Origin: Podocnemis expansa
Taxonomy: Eukaryota > Chordata > Testudines > Podocnemididae
Length of the DNA: 64,000 nucleotides
Assembly (NCBI GenBank): GCA_007922195.1
Contig: ML681991.1
Coordinates: forward strand, 43,664,905-43,728,904
Direction of reading: 5' to 3'
A program made the position numbers and the translations under genes. Shown here piece after piece: positions 35,212 to 47,682 of this stretch. Below the pieces are notes generated by a model that worked only from the letters and a program-made list of their open reading frames with translations, did not search any database and had not been told where the DNA came from. The first letter of the stretch is position 1. The number at the start of each line of letters is the position of its first letter.

Positions 35212-35420
35212 TGCATGCACACACATGACTCGCAGGCATCTGCTATCTCTGTGCACACGTACGTGTGTCATTCCCACAGACCCACACGAACAGAAGCACC
35301 AAACAGACATGGAACACCCAGACAGATGCAGCTCAACACACCCAGGGTAGGCGCTCTTAGATTAATCCATACCACTGCACAGGAGCACGGAGATCCCCCT
35401 CCCCTGCACACACACAGGCA
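34950..35420. repeat. CA-rich imperfect repeat array with CT microsatellite
   Basis: 34950-35120 has recurring 'cttccaggtgtgcacacac' type units with variable spacing, an imperfect minisatellite built on CA. 35176-35211 is a clean (tctg)/(tc) microsatellite. More CA-rich sequence follows to about 35420. Open frames rich in His and Thr across it are products of this composition. Confidence 0.8.
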
Positions 35421-35737
35421 GTCATTCATTTTCTGTTCAGAGACTATATTTAGCTCCTTCTCAGGCCTGAAATGTGTATTCATCAGGAAGGGAACTGTGC
35501 AGAAAAGCTGACAGAAAAGAAATCTCTTCTGTTTCTACCTAGACTTGAGCCAGGGGGAGGGGAGGGAGTCTGTGTCTTCTGCAAAGACTGTGTGTCCCTC
35601 AAACTTCCCTGGGGGAGCTGATCCAGGATACGTGCCTTTGAGGCCAGTTGGTGGCCATTAGTTTATCAGGTATAGTCCTAGCCCTTTGGAGTGGCCATGG
35701 TGGAACAGACCAGGGGCCAATTGTCTCCAGTCATGAC

Positions 35738-36086
35738 CAATGTTCCCCCTAATTTTTCATAGTCTATGTGCACAAAAATTTTCTCTTGTGCAAATTTTCA
35801 GAACCAGTATCCAAATTTGTGTGCACTCCAGTGAGTGTGTTCAAACTTGTGAGGACAACAAAGCATATGATGCAAATAATAACTAAATTTTATTTTGATA
35901 TGGTGATGGAAATGGTTTTATAAATGACAAAACCTTATTTGAAGCATGCTGTTTGAACTGCCTTCTTAAAGTAGCACAAAAATATTAGCACTGTTGAATT
36001 TTTTTGTGCATGCTTTATTTTGTTGTGCGCACGGGCTTCACAACATGCGTGTGTGCGCACATGTGCACAGCTTAGAGGGAACATAG
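35738..36086 (+). mobile_element. non-autonomous hAT element, long form of the CAGTGTTCC family, 349 bp
   Basis: The ends are CAATGTTCCCCCTAA and TTAGAGGGAACATAG, with perfect 8-bp target duplications GTCATGAC at 35730-35737 and 36087-36094. The right half ('agcactgttgaatttttttg', 'ttattttgttgtgcgcac') matches the copy at 15814-15999. The left-central part, about 160 bp, is extra. So the short copy looks like a deletion derivative, or the long one gained sequence. Confidence 0.9.
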
Positions 36087-36324
36087 GTCATGACCAATGC
36101 AGAAGAGAAGCAAAGTGTAAAAGCCTGCAATACACCTCATGCTGCAGTGGAGAAAGGCTCTTGCTCCCTGCCTCCTGCTGGCAGTCTGCTTATGATTTCA
36201 AGCAACCGTGCTTGCCCCTGAAATGCTGGGCAGCTTCTAAACTAGAGCCCTAACCCCACTGACCTGCCTTGCGTAAATTAGGAGAGCAATGAGAAAAGGC
36301 CTTTGGACTGCACAGCAGGGAGAT

Positions 36325-36490
36325 TGTGCTGGCAATGCAAGAGCTGTGGGCTGGGTGCAGCCTCCCAAGGGAAATGGTGGAAACCTCAGTCTCAAGTCAT
36401 TTAAAATCAAGACTGGCCAAGGCTCTGGAGAATAGTGTGTAGGGACAATTCAGACCTGGTCCTCGCATGAATCAGATGCTGATAATAGCA
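36325..36490 (+). mobile_element. old CR1-like 3' end fragment
   Basis: 'gtgcagcctcccaagggaaa' then 'tggtggaaacctcagtctc' and 'aaaatcaagactggccaagg' follows the pattern of the last codons of CR1 ORF2 and the start of its 3' untranslated region. The terminal repeat is lost. Confidence 0.55.
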
Positions 36491-39400
36491 TTTGCCTGTC
36501 GCTTTTAATTTTCAGTGCTGTAATCACAGCATTCCCGGTGGGTGAATGAAGGGTCTTTGATTAGATGACTGGATGCTCCACATACCTGCTTGCGCTTCTG
36601 TCTGTGCTGCTGGGGCAGTGAACGCAGCCATTGCCAGTCTGCCGTGAAGCTTGGCCTTTCTCCCACCTCCGCTGATGTGTAAGGGTAGGGAAAAAGGGCT
36701 GGCGAACAAAAAGAAAAAGGCAAGTGCCTGTGCAAATGTTGAGATTCATAGCCTGCGTAGTGCACATATGTGGGTGGGTGTGTCTGTGGGGAGGCGATGG
36801 GAGTGGGAATGCACAGATATGGGGGTGCATGTCTGGGTGGGGGGATGATGGTGTATACCCAGCTCCAGACCAAAGGATACATGCACTAACAAGAATACAT
36901 GCTGCAAACATGCCTAGGTCTGTTCCCCCAACTCCCCAGGGGCTGAAGTGCTGATGCTGGGAGTCAGCAATAACAGATGCCCAGCTCCTGGAGTGTAGAT
37001 GTTCAAGCAGTGCCCTGGAGATGCCATTTCTTCCATTGCCCACTAGAGCCCTGACCTTTTCTCCTCCCTGCTCTTCCTATTTGTAAAAAGGAAACGATTG
37101 ATTCTCTCATTTCCCCTGTGTTTGCAGAGTGCGTCCCATTGTCAGCTCAGTCCTCAGCCTCTCACAGCACAGCGCGGGAGCAGATGGTGGCAGTTACTGC
37201 AAGCCACCTCCAGCCGTGGCTAGGGACTGACCTGGCTCTCAGCACAGCCCAAGTGCTGCTGTAACATTCGCAGCCTGTAACGCCCCACTGGTGGGGAAGA
37301 CTGCAGAAGCACAGGCCACACTGTGGGGGAGGAGCCAGGGAGCAGTGGTGTGGAGTTGACTTTAAGGTCACTGCAGCATCCCTTTCAAATAACAGCTCTG
37401 TGCTTGATTTTTTTAAAAATCTCAGGGTTTTCACATTGCAGAGGAGCCGTGAAGGGGGCATGCTTCAGTCAGGTGAGCATTGCGCTATTCCTCATCTCCC
37501 TGGGCTGAACCAGTTCCTTTCTCTTCCAAGCCATAAAGGTGCCATCTAAGAGGGCAAGAGTCAGCGCCATGCTCATATTGTCTGGTTCTGTCAAGAGGTG
37601 AATTGAACCACAATCACTTACTGGAAGGGGTTTCTTTGCCAAAGGGCATTTTTCTGACTGGGGAGTGGTTTGGGTGAGCTGCTGAGGCCACTGCACCATC
37701 TGCACTGCAAACTGAATGTGTCTGGAGCCATCTCTCCATGGAGACCTGCCAACCAAAGTAAGGATCTCAATCAATCAATCGATCTGAGTGTCATTGCTTC
37801 GTTAGCGCTGATATGACTCAAGGAGTGTGGCTGACTCACACAGGGAGCGTTGGAAATACACCTACAAGCACTTCTAACTGCATGACTAGTGAGTCTGAAG
37901 GACTATATGGCATTTGTGAGCCTCTGTTGCTAAGATGATTAGCTGCATGATTTGTAGCTTGTATGTCCAATGCTCAGTTTTATTGCTGGGGAAGGTGAAA
38001 GCTAGGGGAGTCAGGGGAGGCGGTGGGTCTCTATGTTGCTGAACAAGATGATGATTTAAATAATAGATAAGACATTGTCCTTCTCCAGGATGTTTCCTTT
38101 TTTTTCCCTGTGTGTGGGTTCCCAGGACTTCCCAAAGGAGGGTGAGTCTCCATTCAGTGACTGAGTCCATCGGTGACATCCTGAAAGGCCCACAGCAAAT
38201 CAGGAGCAGGGACTGGAGAAGAACCCAGGGGTCCAGAGGCTCTCCAGCCCTTGATTTAATTTGATCACTGAAAAATGCAGACTCTCCACATTGCATTTGC
38301 AAAATGTGCCACCTTTCAAGATATATGGGCTCAGATTGAAGCAAACATTTGCGAGTGCAAAGTCTATTTATCAGTGCAACCAACTTGCACATGTAAATTC
38401 TGACTTGCACATATAGTTATTGTGAGAACATCACATAGCCATTTTGGACCAGTTTCCTTGGTACACTCAGGTTGTTTTGCGTTACTCTGGTGATCGAATT
38501 TGCAACAGATCAGACTTAAAAGGACAGCTAAACTGACTATGCATTGCAGAAGCAAATCAGGGAAGTTAGTTCCCAGTTTTATTTCTTATGTCTGACCTGT
38601 ATTACTGCAGGAAACCCTCCTCGTGGACCAGCACGCAGGGAGCTCGGTGCTCTGCAAACACAAAACAAAATGGTCTAGGGCAATTATCGAATTTGAAGAT
38701 CTCACCCTTCCCATCCAGCCAGTGCACCAGGCTGTAAGGCAGCTTTTCTGCTATCTACATGTAAGTTGTTAACTGCTTTGCTGCCACTACTGCCCAGCAC
38801 ATCAGGTGAAGGACTTTGGAACCATAGTGGCTTCCCATGTTGGCACCCATGGATCACAGGGTAATGAAGGGCCAGCAGCAGAGTGTTCAGCCCAGCTGTA
38901 CCCAAAAGCTGTCTAAGGAAGCCCTAAAATTTGGCCCTTTTGAGTGCAGGTTTGCACAGGGCAGGTCAGCTGCACCATTTGTGTCCTAATGAATTCTGCA
39001 CATAAGCCATTTCTGTTCTCCGGCAGGACAAGAACAGGCCAAAGCAAAGAATAAAAATTTAATAGCCAAGGTGCCTCTAGCATTTCTGATATGTTGATCA
39101 CCTTGGGCACTGATACTGTTCAAGTGGTGCATGCATGTGAAATATGCAAATGACCAGCAAGTTGGATCTGATCCTTGGGCTCCTAGGACGTTGCTGTGTT
39201 CAGCCTGGCTGTGGCAGTAGGTGTCTGCAGAAAACGGCTGGCAGTAAAAAATCTGGGGAGCCTCCAGTTGGTCCCACCCACACTTTGGCAGTAGTCACCT
39301 CCTGGAGCCACTCCACAGTGCTGTTGAGTCACTGCTTAGGTGTGGCCCCAGAGTCACAGCAAACAGCCCTCTGGCCCCATGCTGTGTGTCTAGCAGGAAG

Positions 39401-40057
39401 GCGATACCTACTTGTTCTCTATTTGGAGACAGCCTGCTGCAGACCACGTGCAGATGGGGCAACTGGCAAGAGGGCCCCCAGTTTTTATAGCCCTCTTCCC
39501 TCCACACACTTTGTTCTCTTCTGGGAACGGCCACCGAGGCTCCTGTTCAGAAGGCAGGAGGGTTTGGCTTAGGGCCAGCCGGGTCCATTGCGTGCGCACA
39601 GACTTGAATTTGCAGGAGGACACTGGCACCATGCAGGCGTTTCCAAAGTAACACAATGCAGCTCTTCTGTGCCAGGGCGTTTGCCCAGGTTACAGCTTGT
39701 GGCATAATTGCAGAGCTGCAACAGAGTGTATGGATAGGCAAAGCCAGTTTCAAGCAGAGTGGCCTAGCCTAGCGGATAAAACAGTAAACAGGGCCTCCCA
39801 GCTCGTCTCCAGGGAGCCCACATGGGACTGTTCCCACCAGTGTAATTGTCCAGCCAGGTATTTGGAATTCCAAGCAAAGGAGTTTCCCCAGCTCAGAGCT
39901 GCACAGGATCCCCCCCAGCTGCTGGGACTCCCTGGCATGCCAGTGCTAGAGGCCAGAGTCCTCTGGTTCATGCTGTGCTTGTAGCTCAGGAAGGGGAAAT
40001 TTCCCTCCCCCCATCATTTGCTTGCTGTTTCCAGCCCTAGATGCTTCTGTAGTGGTG
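36491..40057. other. non-coding sequence
   Basis: No host exon is recognised. GT-rich low complexity lies at 36760-36850. At 38200-38262 'gaagaacccaggggtccag' is an antisense scrap of the tRNA-SINE. The remaining open frames are short and unsupported. Confidence 0.4.
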
Positions 40058-40069
40058 TATAGGCACAAG

Positions 40070-40171
40070 AAAAAACAAACAAGGAGTCCTGTGGCACTTA
40101 AAGACTAACAAATTTATTTATTGCCAGAGCTTTTGTGGGAGAAAATCCCACTTTGTCAGAGGCTTTGAAGA
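40070..40171 (-). mobile_element. SINE-like element, body fragment without head
   Basis: The + strand reads 'aacaaggagtcctgtggcac' through 'cactttgtcagaggctttg'. It is flanked by 12-bp target duplications TATAGGCACAAG (40058-40069) and TATAGGTACAAG (40172-40183), one mismatch. The head found at 24.9 and 53.4 kb is absent, although the duplication shows that both insertion ends are intact. Confidence 0.85.
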
Positions 40172-40183
40172 TATAGGTACAAG

Positions 40184-43100
40184 GTGAGGGAGAACTTCAC
40201 CCTCTGAATCTCTGGATCTTGCTCACCATGCAGAAACTTTCTCAGATGCTCGACATATATTTTCATTGGTTAATTTCATCCCTTGAGTAGCACCGAGCAA
40301 TCACTGAAGAGATGTTTGCACTGACTGAGCTTGTTTCCCTGGATGGGCATTTCTGCTAGTGAAATCAGTGCTCTCTAAGAGGCGGTAGGAAACCTGAGGC
40401 CTTGGGTGTTGCGGCTGATCCATCAATAGTCCCTATGTCGGTGTCTGAATCTAACCACATTGGGCTTTTAATGTATCCCCATCTCCCACTGCACCAGGTT
40501 GCTTCTTAACCTGGAATCCTGTTAGTTTGTAGTTGATCTCTGGTGTGACCTCACTGCAGTCAATAGCAACGCATCAAACTTGAAGATGGAGGGTGCAGTT
40601 CAGTAGTGTTTTCTGCCATACTTTAGCCCTTGGAACCTGCGACGGGACACAGTGAGATGTGGGAGATTGTCACAAGTCTGTGTAATGTCACCATGGAGCA
40701 CTGGGCAGGGTGCCAGAAATCAGGGGGGATCACTTGGTTTCGCTGCTGCTTCCCAGCAAGAGAACTACAGTCAAATAGCTGCCATTCAAGAAGTGCTGTC
40801 AGTTTTATGTGACACGTAAAGGACAAACAAGGAAGAAACCAGCTAGAAATTCAGTGTTTGCTTCCTTGTATTGGTGGAGGTCTGATTTGATATTGGACTT
40901 TGTGCCAGATGGAAAGTCTGTCTATCTGCAAAGCCTTGCCAAAGTGCCCCACCCTGACCCAGAGGGAGTCCTCCTAGGAGATATTTAGTTCTGTGCACCT
41001 GAGTTCCTGAATTGCTGAGCACTTGCTGCTAGAGTGTGGGTTTATGCTACAAGTTCTCAAAATCTCTGCAAATGAGTGCCCTGTTGACTCTTTGCCTCTC
41101 TGCTGATGCTGTCAACTCATTATTCCCATAGCAATTCCTATGAGGCACCACTTCGTTTCATTCTAGAAGAGGTGGTGGTGCATCACAGAAGATGCCATCC
41201 TGCCAAAAAGGCCAGAGCATAAAGGAGAGAGGAGGCATGAGGTGGATGCAGATTGAAGTCAAACTGGCTCCAAACCAACTGGTTTGATTTGATTCTCCAA
41301 ACAGGTTTCACTTTGGATAAACCTGACCCAATGTGAAACATTCTATTTCAATTTTCCTGACAGGAAACCAAAAAATACTGACAAAATGGGCTTTTTCCCA
41401 AAGAAGCACTTGTCTTTTGTGCAAATTGCATTTTCTATCAGAAAAGGACACTGATGGAAAATTCCCAGACAGCTCTCCAAGTGATACTCCTGATATCCCA
41501 CCATCAACTTGTTTCACGCTGGTCCTGAAAAAGCCAGGAGTCAGCTGTAACGTATTTTTATTCCAGGGCCAGATTTTTGGCTCAGTTCTCAATCCGAGTG
41601 GTACTCAATCTGCAGTGAGGCTGTGTCCCTTTGGAATTTGCTGTGATAATAATATATGATGTACAGCTCTGCTGCTGCAGTGCCAGGGGAAAGTACTTCC
41701 TATAGCGGGTTTTTCCATTGTAGGCAAACCACGTCTCTGCATTCTTCTGTCGATGTAGCCAATGCCACAGTCCACATTTTCATTGTAGATTGGGCCTGAG
41801 GCAGACTTGCACTATATGGGACAAACCTAATGGAGTTGAGTCAAACATCATTGAACTAAGTTGGATCCCTTTGGGGTTCATTGTATTAAAAATGCAGCTG
41901 TGTCTGTGGAATGGTGTGTAAGGTATCTAGGAGGAGCTGAGGGAAGCCAGCCAGCTCCCTGGAGAGGTTTGCATCTATGGGTTCAAACTGGGTTCTCCAG
42001 GGGCCAATGGACAAAGATGTTTTGGGTAGATAGCCTAGTTTTAAACTGACTCTGGGCTTTCTTCCTGATCCATCCAGCAGACAAGATCCTTGGTCCATGG
42101 AGGCTCTTTCATTGTTCTGAACATGTTTTCTCTGTTGTGCGTTTACCTGCAGAACGAGGGCAGCTTGCATTGGATAAGCCAGGTGGTATCTGTAATCGTG
42201 GCAGTCATGCCGGTAACTATTGCTCAGGCAAACCCCAGCCAGCTCCCTGATATAGCACCCGCTCTTGATTTAGCAGCATCTATTTTAGAGAGGGAACTTC
42301 TGCTTCCTGGCTCTAAAATAACCGTCCATTGGTCCCTCTAGTTTGGCCCACCACATTCTTCCTGCCAGAGTTGTCAGTCTCAGCTTACATTTTGAGCTGT
42401 TGCGTGCAGCTATTATGACATATCGCAGACAGGGGGGTCCCCCATGACCTATCACCCTCCTTCCACTCCTCCTGCTGAATCCTGGGAAGTTTCAGGGAGG
42501 CGGTCAGGCTGGGTTGAGTTGTTCTTCCACCAGTGCAGATGATGAGTGAGGGGGTGAGGAGTTTGTAGGAAGACTGGAGAATGCTCGGTCCCCCTGAGTG
42601 CTTAGAACTATGTCGAACAAGGCTGGGAAATGTCTCTCTGAGCCAAACCATTGGCCTCATGAGATGAACCTGACCCTCGGTGTGAGGGAGGGAAGCATTA
42701 AGGGTAATACAAAGGAAATCTGTAGTAGACCTCCTCCTTAATAACGAGGTGTTGTCAATAAAGACTACATGTCCCAGCATCCAGTGCTTCATCTTAAGCT
42801 GTTTGGAATTGCTCAATGAGTCCAGCAGGCTTCGCTGGGGTGTCAAAGGGCACTTGCAATGCAATGTGCTCCATTAGTTGTGTTGCGGTGGCGGACGGAA
42901 GCCCATGTTAGGTACGAGAGTCCTGTTATGACGGGCGATCTGTGTTGTGCAGATTAGGGTCAGCCATTTGATTGAGCCAGTCTGCCACTGCAGCCTTGAC
43001 TGGCCTGGGAAAAATATAGGCATTCAAAGAGCAAGAATGAATGAAACCTGGGCACATTTTTGCAAACTGGGGATTCTGAGATTGGACTTGCTTTCATCTT

Positions 43101-43640
43101 GAATTTCTGGTTCTTGCTCATGTACTGTTTGTCCCTTTGAAGCTACATAAAGTTGCTGTATACTTCATTGAAAGAGCACTGCAAACCCTGACATGTAAAG
43201 GGACACTCATGGCTTAGCCCTGGAGCCTGAAAACGATTCGAGTGGTGAATTTGCAGCACTGCAACTTAGCTTACCAGATTTCAAGCGGGGTCGGACCATC
43301 TCTTTTAGACTGGCTTCTGGCAAAGCAGGATCCAGGAAACCTGCTGATGTCATAATGCAAATACAGTCTGACGCAATGACATTGACTTTGTCCTGGAGAA
43401 CAAAGGATTACAAGAGATGTCACTTGTCATTAGTGCATCACTCATCGGTGCAGTACCCGCAGCAGGAATTGTCAAGAGGAAGCCTGTTTTGAGGTTTCTG
43501 TTTTGCCATAGCTGTGAAAAATGTAGGGTCTGGCCCTTTAAAATGCTCCCTTGAGTGCTGACAGTCTCAGCAATTAAGATCTTACAGCGAACATCAGCAT
43601 GGCATGCAACCAGGCCAGCAAAATGCCATTTCCTTGCTGT
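40184..43640. other. non-coding sequence
   Basis: I see no exon, RNA gene or clear transposon in this stretch. A segment near 41700-41770 ('ctgcattcttctgtcgatg') may be a scrap of the unclassified 17.1-kb repeat. It may be mostly single-copy intron. Confidence 0.4.
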
Positions 43641-43850
43641 GACTGTTACAACCATGTACTGTGCACTGGTTTTTGTACACCAGTCCATTACCCAGTAGTA
43701 ATTAATCCACATTAAATATGTCTTTAATTATTCACTGCTGTTTGACACAATTACTGTCCGGGTTAATTGAAGAAAAGAGATCGAATAGGGGTGCTATTGT
43801 ATTTTATTAAATGCCAGTCAAATAGCAGTGGGTGACAATAACTGTTCTGC
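43640..43850. promoter_or_regulatory. AT-rich candidate conserved non-coding element
   Basis: Clustered homeodomain-type cores are seen: 'agtagtaattaatccac' near 43696, 'gtctttaattattcactg' near 43720 and 'gggttaattgaagaaaag' near 43760. No repeat resemblance is seen. Enhancer activity is speculation from motif clustering. Confidence 0.18.
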
Positions 43851-43964
43851 ATACTTCTGCAAGCCCTCAGATGAGAGGAGCAGAGAGTGCTTTGCAAATA
43901 CTAATTAATTAAGCCTCACAAACACTGCTGTGAGGTAGGTAAATATTGGTAGATTATGTTGTTC

Positions 43965-44135
43965 TTGGAGGGAAGTGTAGTCTAGTTGTCTGGGCCGCTG
44001 GGGACAGGTCTGGGTGCCAGGAGATCCTGACTTCTAACCTGGCCTAAGCTGCTATTTCTTTCTGGGCTGATCACATTTCATCACTCTGTGCCTCGATGTT
44101 CTGATCTGGAATACCGATGTAAATTAAACATCTGT
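43965..44135 (+). mobile_element. tRNA-derived MIR/CORE-like SINE
   Basis: The head 'ggaagtgtagtctagttgtc' is followed by 'ctgggtgccaggagatcctg' and 'acttctaacctggcctaagc', then a core with 'gggctgatcacatttcatc' and 'actctgtgcctcgatgttc'. The tRNA-like head, B-box-like region and core come in the right order. Diverged. Confidence 0.65.
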
Positions 44136-44689
44136 GACTGTCTAGGTTCCCTGAATCAGGCTCATGGGGCTTGAGTTACAGGGCTGCTTAATTGTGGTGG
44201 AGATGTTTGATGTCAGGCTCAAGTCCAAGCCCAGAGCCCCTCGTTCATCGTGGCGTCCCCTTGAATGTTAGACTCTCTGCACCTTCATCTTCCAGAGCAA
44301 CCCAGGAATATGGGAATCACATACAGAATGTGCTGCTGGTGCAGTCAGCAAAAGGGCTAGTGGGTGACAGTGTTCACAGGTCTACAGAAAGCAAGCACAA
44401 GCAGATTCCCCTTAATTGCATTCCCAAGACTAAAGAGGAGCTCAAATGGCCATACTAAACAGGCTGGTCCACCTAGGAAGCCTCTTGTCTTTTGACAGTG
44501 ACTAAACTAGATGCTTCAGAGAAACCCTCAAAATTTACTGCCAAGTGCATTACTGTGCTGTAGATAAAAATACCTTCCTGACACTGCCAGATGATCTGTT
44601 GATGCCTTGAAGCATCAGGAATCAGAGCAAAAGCCCTCGTAATTGTTCCCAAAAGATGAATTGCAGCTGCTGTTCCTTTTTATAAAATG

Positions 44690-44870
44690 ATTAAAGTAGT
44701 CTATAGACCTTTAATTAGTTGACTGCCTCAACAATATCCTGCAGCAGTAAGTTCCACAGATTAATTACATGTCTAATTGCAGACTGGTTTCCAAGCAGAG
44801 CGAACTCATGCTCTACTGGTGGAGTTTATAAAAGTATCTAACATGCTACTTCACTAGCCTCTCTACGTCA
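44690..44870 (-). mobile_element. decayed CR1/L3-like LINE fragment
   Basis: 'gtctatagacctttaattag', 'agcagtaagttccacagatt' and 'agcctctctacgtcatcttc' parallel the segment at 18690-18880, antisense to an old CR1-like ORF2 end. Boundaries and class are approximate. Confidence 0.4.
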
Positions 44871-45757
44871 TCTTCTCTATCAGAGGAGGAGAGGTATCAA
44901 GGAGAGGACAGTGTTGCTTCTGTCTAAGAGATACCCACGTAATGGGATTATGGAAAACATACTAAGGTTTGTGGAACACTGAACCAACAGAGATTGGTTC
45001 AAATGGAAAGTTCATATCTAAATGCTCCCACTGTGTGAATTCCTTGTTTTGATTTAAGCTTTGTTGCTAAATATAGTCGTGGGTTTTCTGAGCTCCAGTT
45101 CCTCGTTGTACGCAGTTCCCCAGGCCCTAGGTAATATGTTTTTCCCTGGAGCACTTGCTTGAAACACACTTGTTCTTTGAATCAGAGCCAGTGCTAGAAT
45201 GAGCAGTGCCCGGAGCAAACAGTGTGGACCGCAGCCTTTGATTGAGCGGTGGAATGTAGCCACTCTGGGGCACCTGATGGGCAAAGCCTTGGTCACCCTG
45301 CCCTAGTTACAGCCCTGGTCAGAGTGCACTTGGGTCATTTCTTCCCTGCAGCCTCTGAGATGAAGCAGACCATGTTCCACATTGGTGAATTCCTCTTCTG
45401 AACTAAATTTATCTCAGCAAATTAATTTCAAAGGCTGTTGGAGCCTCCAATAGACAGCAGTCAGGCATTTTTATTTATAAAGAGCCCTTTGAGGAGCATG
45501 AAGCTTCAGATGAAAAATGTTCCCTCAGAAAATCTCTTTCTCGGCTTGCTCAAGGCTCTGAATTTGGAGTCCGCTGAGGGGAGCGAGTTCCCAAGGTGCT
45601 GTGGCACTGTCCCCTGTGGTGTGGGTGCTGGGAATCCCAGTGAGAAAGAAGCCAGCCAGGGAATGCACTCCAAAAATGACCAGATCAAAGTAGTGTTTGG
45701 TGCATGTGTTTTCTAGACCCCCTGGAGCCTCGTGCCACCAATATGGTAGCTAGCAGG

Positions 45758-45876
45758 TGATGTCACTGGAGCTGCAATGGGGAATTGAGGATGAGCTTAA
45801 TGTCTCCCTCACTCATCTCTCCTCCCACAGAGTAGGTGATTGCACGGAGCTCTTCAGCCAAGAGGGAGGCAGACGC
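45758..45876 (+). repeat. direct repeat, copy A (about 119 bp)
   Basis: 'ggtgatgtcactggagctg' begins the block. It continues with 'atgtctccctcactcatctc' and ends with 'ttcagccaagagggaggcag'. The same block recurs at 46910-47023. By eye identity is around 80 to 85 percent. Confidence 0.75.
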
Positions 45877-46909
45877 TGAGGGAACTGCATAGCAGCTAGC
45901 TCTAGAGGAGGAAGAGGGAGGGCTCGTCTGTTTCTGGTCAGGCTCCTGCCAGAATGAGATTATGTTGTCTTCTCTTGCTAGACCCTTGTCATGTATGATG
46001 AGGAGGGGTGATGGTGCCAGGCAGAACAGCAGAGTTCAAACAGCAGCCAAATGAAGTTGCTGCAGCTCCCTCCAGGCACCTGCCATATCAGCTGTGGCAC
46101 CATGGCCCTGTAGGAGGATTTCTTCTCATCCGAATAGCAAGAAGAACTGCAAGGCATGGCTCTTCAGAGAGCAGACCACCTCCTTGAGGAGCTCTGCGTG
46201 AGGGACTCAATTCCAGGTCCACACCTGCTTCCTAGCTGCTTCAGCGAGTTGTTCCTGATGGTGCTGCTGAGCATCATCTTGTCTGCTTGGCAAGGGCCAG
46301 GTGTCAGAAGCACTGCTTCCAAGAGCTTTCTCTTTGGCTTAATAGCTCCCCCTCTGTGAGTGACAGTAGCCGTGCTGGTGGGAGCACCTCTCCCTTTGAT
46401 GCAGCACAGTGCACACAGGGGACAGGCTGGGTGATTATGTAGAATGAGGGTGCTAAAGTGGTGATACAGAAGTGAGTTTGCAGTGTAGACCAGGCCATAG
46501 TGGCCTGGCCAGAATTACCCCAGGCAGGTTCTCAAGACAAGCTGCTGCTGGATGCCCAGCACTTGCTACCACCCAGGTATGTCAATAGATACCTGCATGG
46601 GCACTGAGCCATCAGCTCCTGTCCCTAGCCGGCTTGATGTGGGGTTCAGCATTGGAGGCTTTTTGTGCCGGGGGGGGGGAGCAGCCTGGCCTGCTCCAGT
46701 GACTCTTTGGACTGGCTGCTTGCAGTCTTCCCTCTGCACATCTTTCTCAGCTCCTCACCAGACTGGCATAAAAATCATGAGATTTACAAGAATGACATTT
46801 GGGGCTCTCTGTATGTGCCCTTTGATGTTGAAGATTTATTCCCTCTGCCTCCGGGAGTGCTAGTAACTTGACTTTTCTTTCTAAGTGGAAGCTGAGATTA
46901 TAGGTAGTG

Positions 46910-47023
46910 GGTGATGTCACTGGAGCTGGCAAATTGGACTAGCTGAATGTCTCCCTCACTCATCTCTCCCCCTGACAGAGCTGGTGATTGCATGGAGTTC
47001 TTCAGCCAAGAGGGAGGCAGATG
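46910..47023 (+). repeat. direct repeat, copy B (about 114 bp)
   Basis: This is the second copy of 45758-45876, 1.15 kb downstream in the same orientation. The sequence between the copies has no gag or pol coding, so an LTR pair is not supported. A dispersed repeat or old segmental duplication is likelier. Confidence 0.75.
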
Positions 47024-47647
47024 CCTCTGTTAGGATAAGACAAGGTTGCTGCTTCTTTCAACCCCACGCACCTACTTCTGGTACTGAAGGCTAGATTTAA
47101 TTCTTTGCTAGTGCTTCTGCATGAATGATTCATACATATCCTGCTGCAGGGAGTGTGGATGGGAGGGCAGGGGTACTGGCCGTTATTTAATAGGTCACCA
47201 GACTACTAGAGCAGTTCCAATGGATTGGAAGGCCCACAGGCCTAGTTTGCCCTGGGACTATGGATTAGTCCACCGTTCCTCATGCCTTTTAAGGTGAAAA
47301 TGAAGGAGCAAACAGTGTCAGTCAGTCCAGTCTAGATGCTTCAGAGAAGGGGAGATTCTGATTAGTACAGCTGCATTAGTAGAAAGAAGGAACTTGTTTA
47401 TTATATCAGGAGGCCAAAAAGAGAAGTACAACCTTTAACAGCTGCCTGGCCCACCAGGAGATAAGTAGCAAAGAGAGAGAAGCTTTCAATGTGAGGGTAC
47501 TTTGGTTAAAGGGCAGTTTGTCAAGTCACTTGCTGTGGTTAACCGAAGTTCTGAACCCTGTACTGAGCTGCAGCACCTCCTGCTGCTGCCACCGAAAGAC
47601 TGGAATGCATTGTTGAAAGATGTAATTGTTGGGTCATGAGCATAAAC
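47024..47647. other. non-coding sequence
   Basis: No feature is recognised up to the left end of the DIRS-like element. Confidence 0.4.
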
Positions 47648-47682
47648 GGTGGGTTACTTACCAGTAACCGTCCTTCAATATG

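Noticed and set aside
45758..47023. Direct repeats considered as a pair of retroviral LTRs
   Set aside because: The copies lack TG...CA ends and a poly-A signal pattern, there is no primer binding site or polypurine tract, and no gag, pol or env coding is seen between them.
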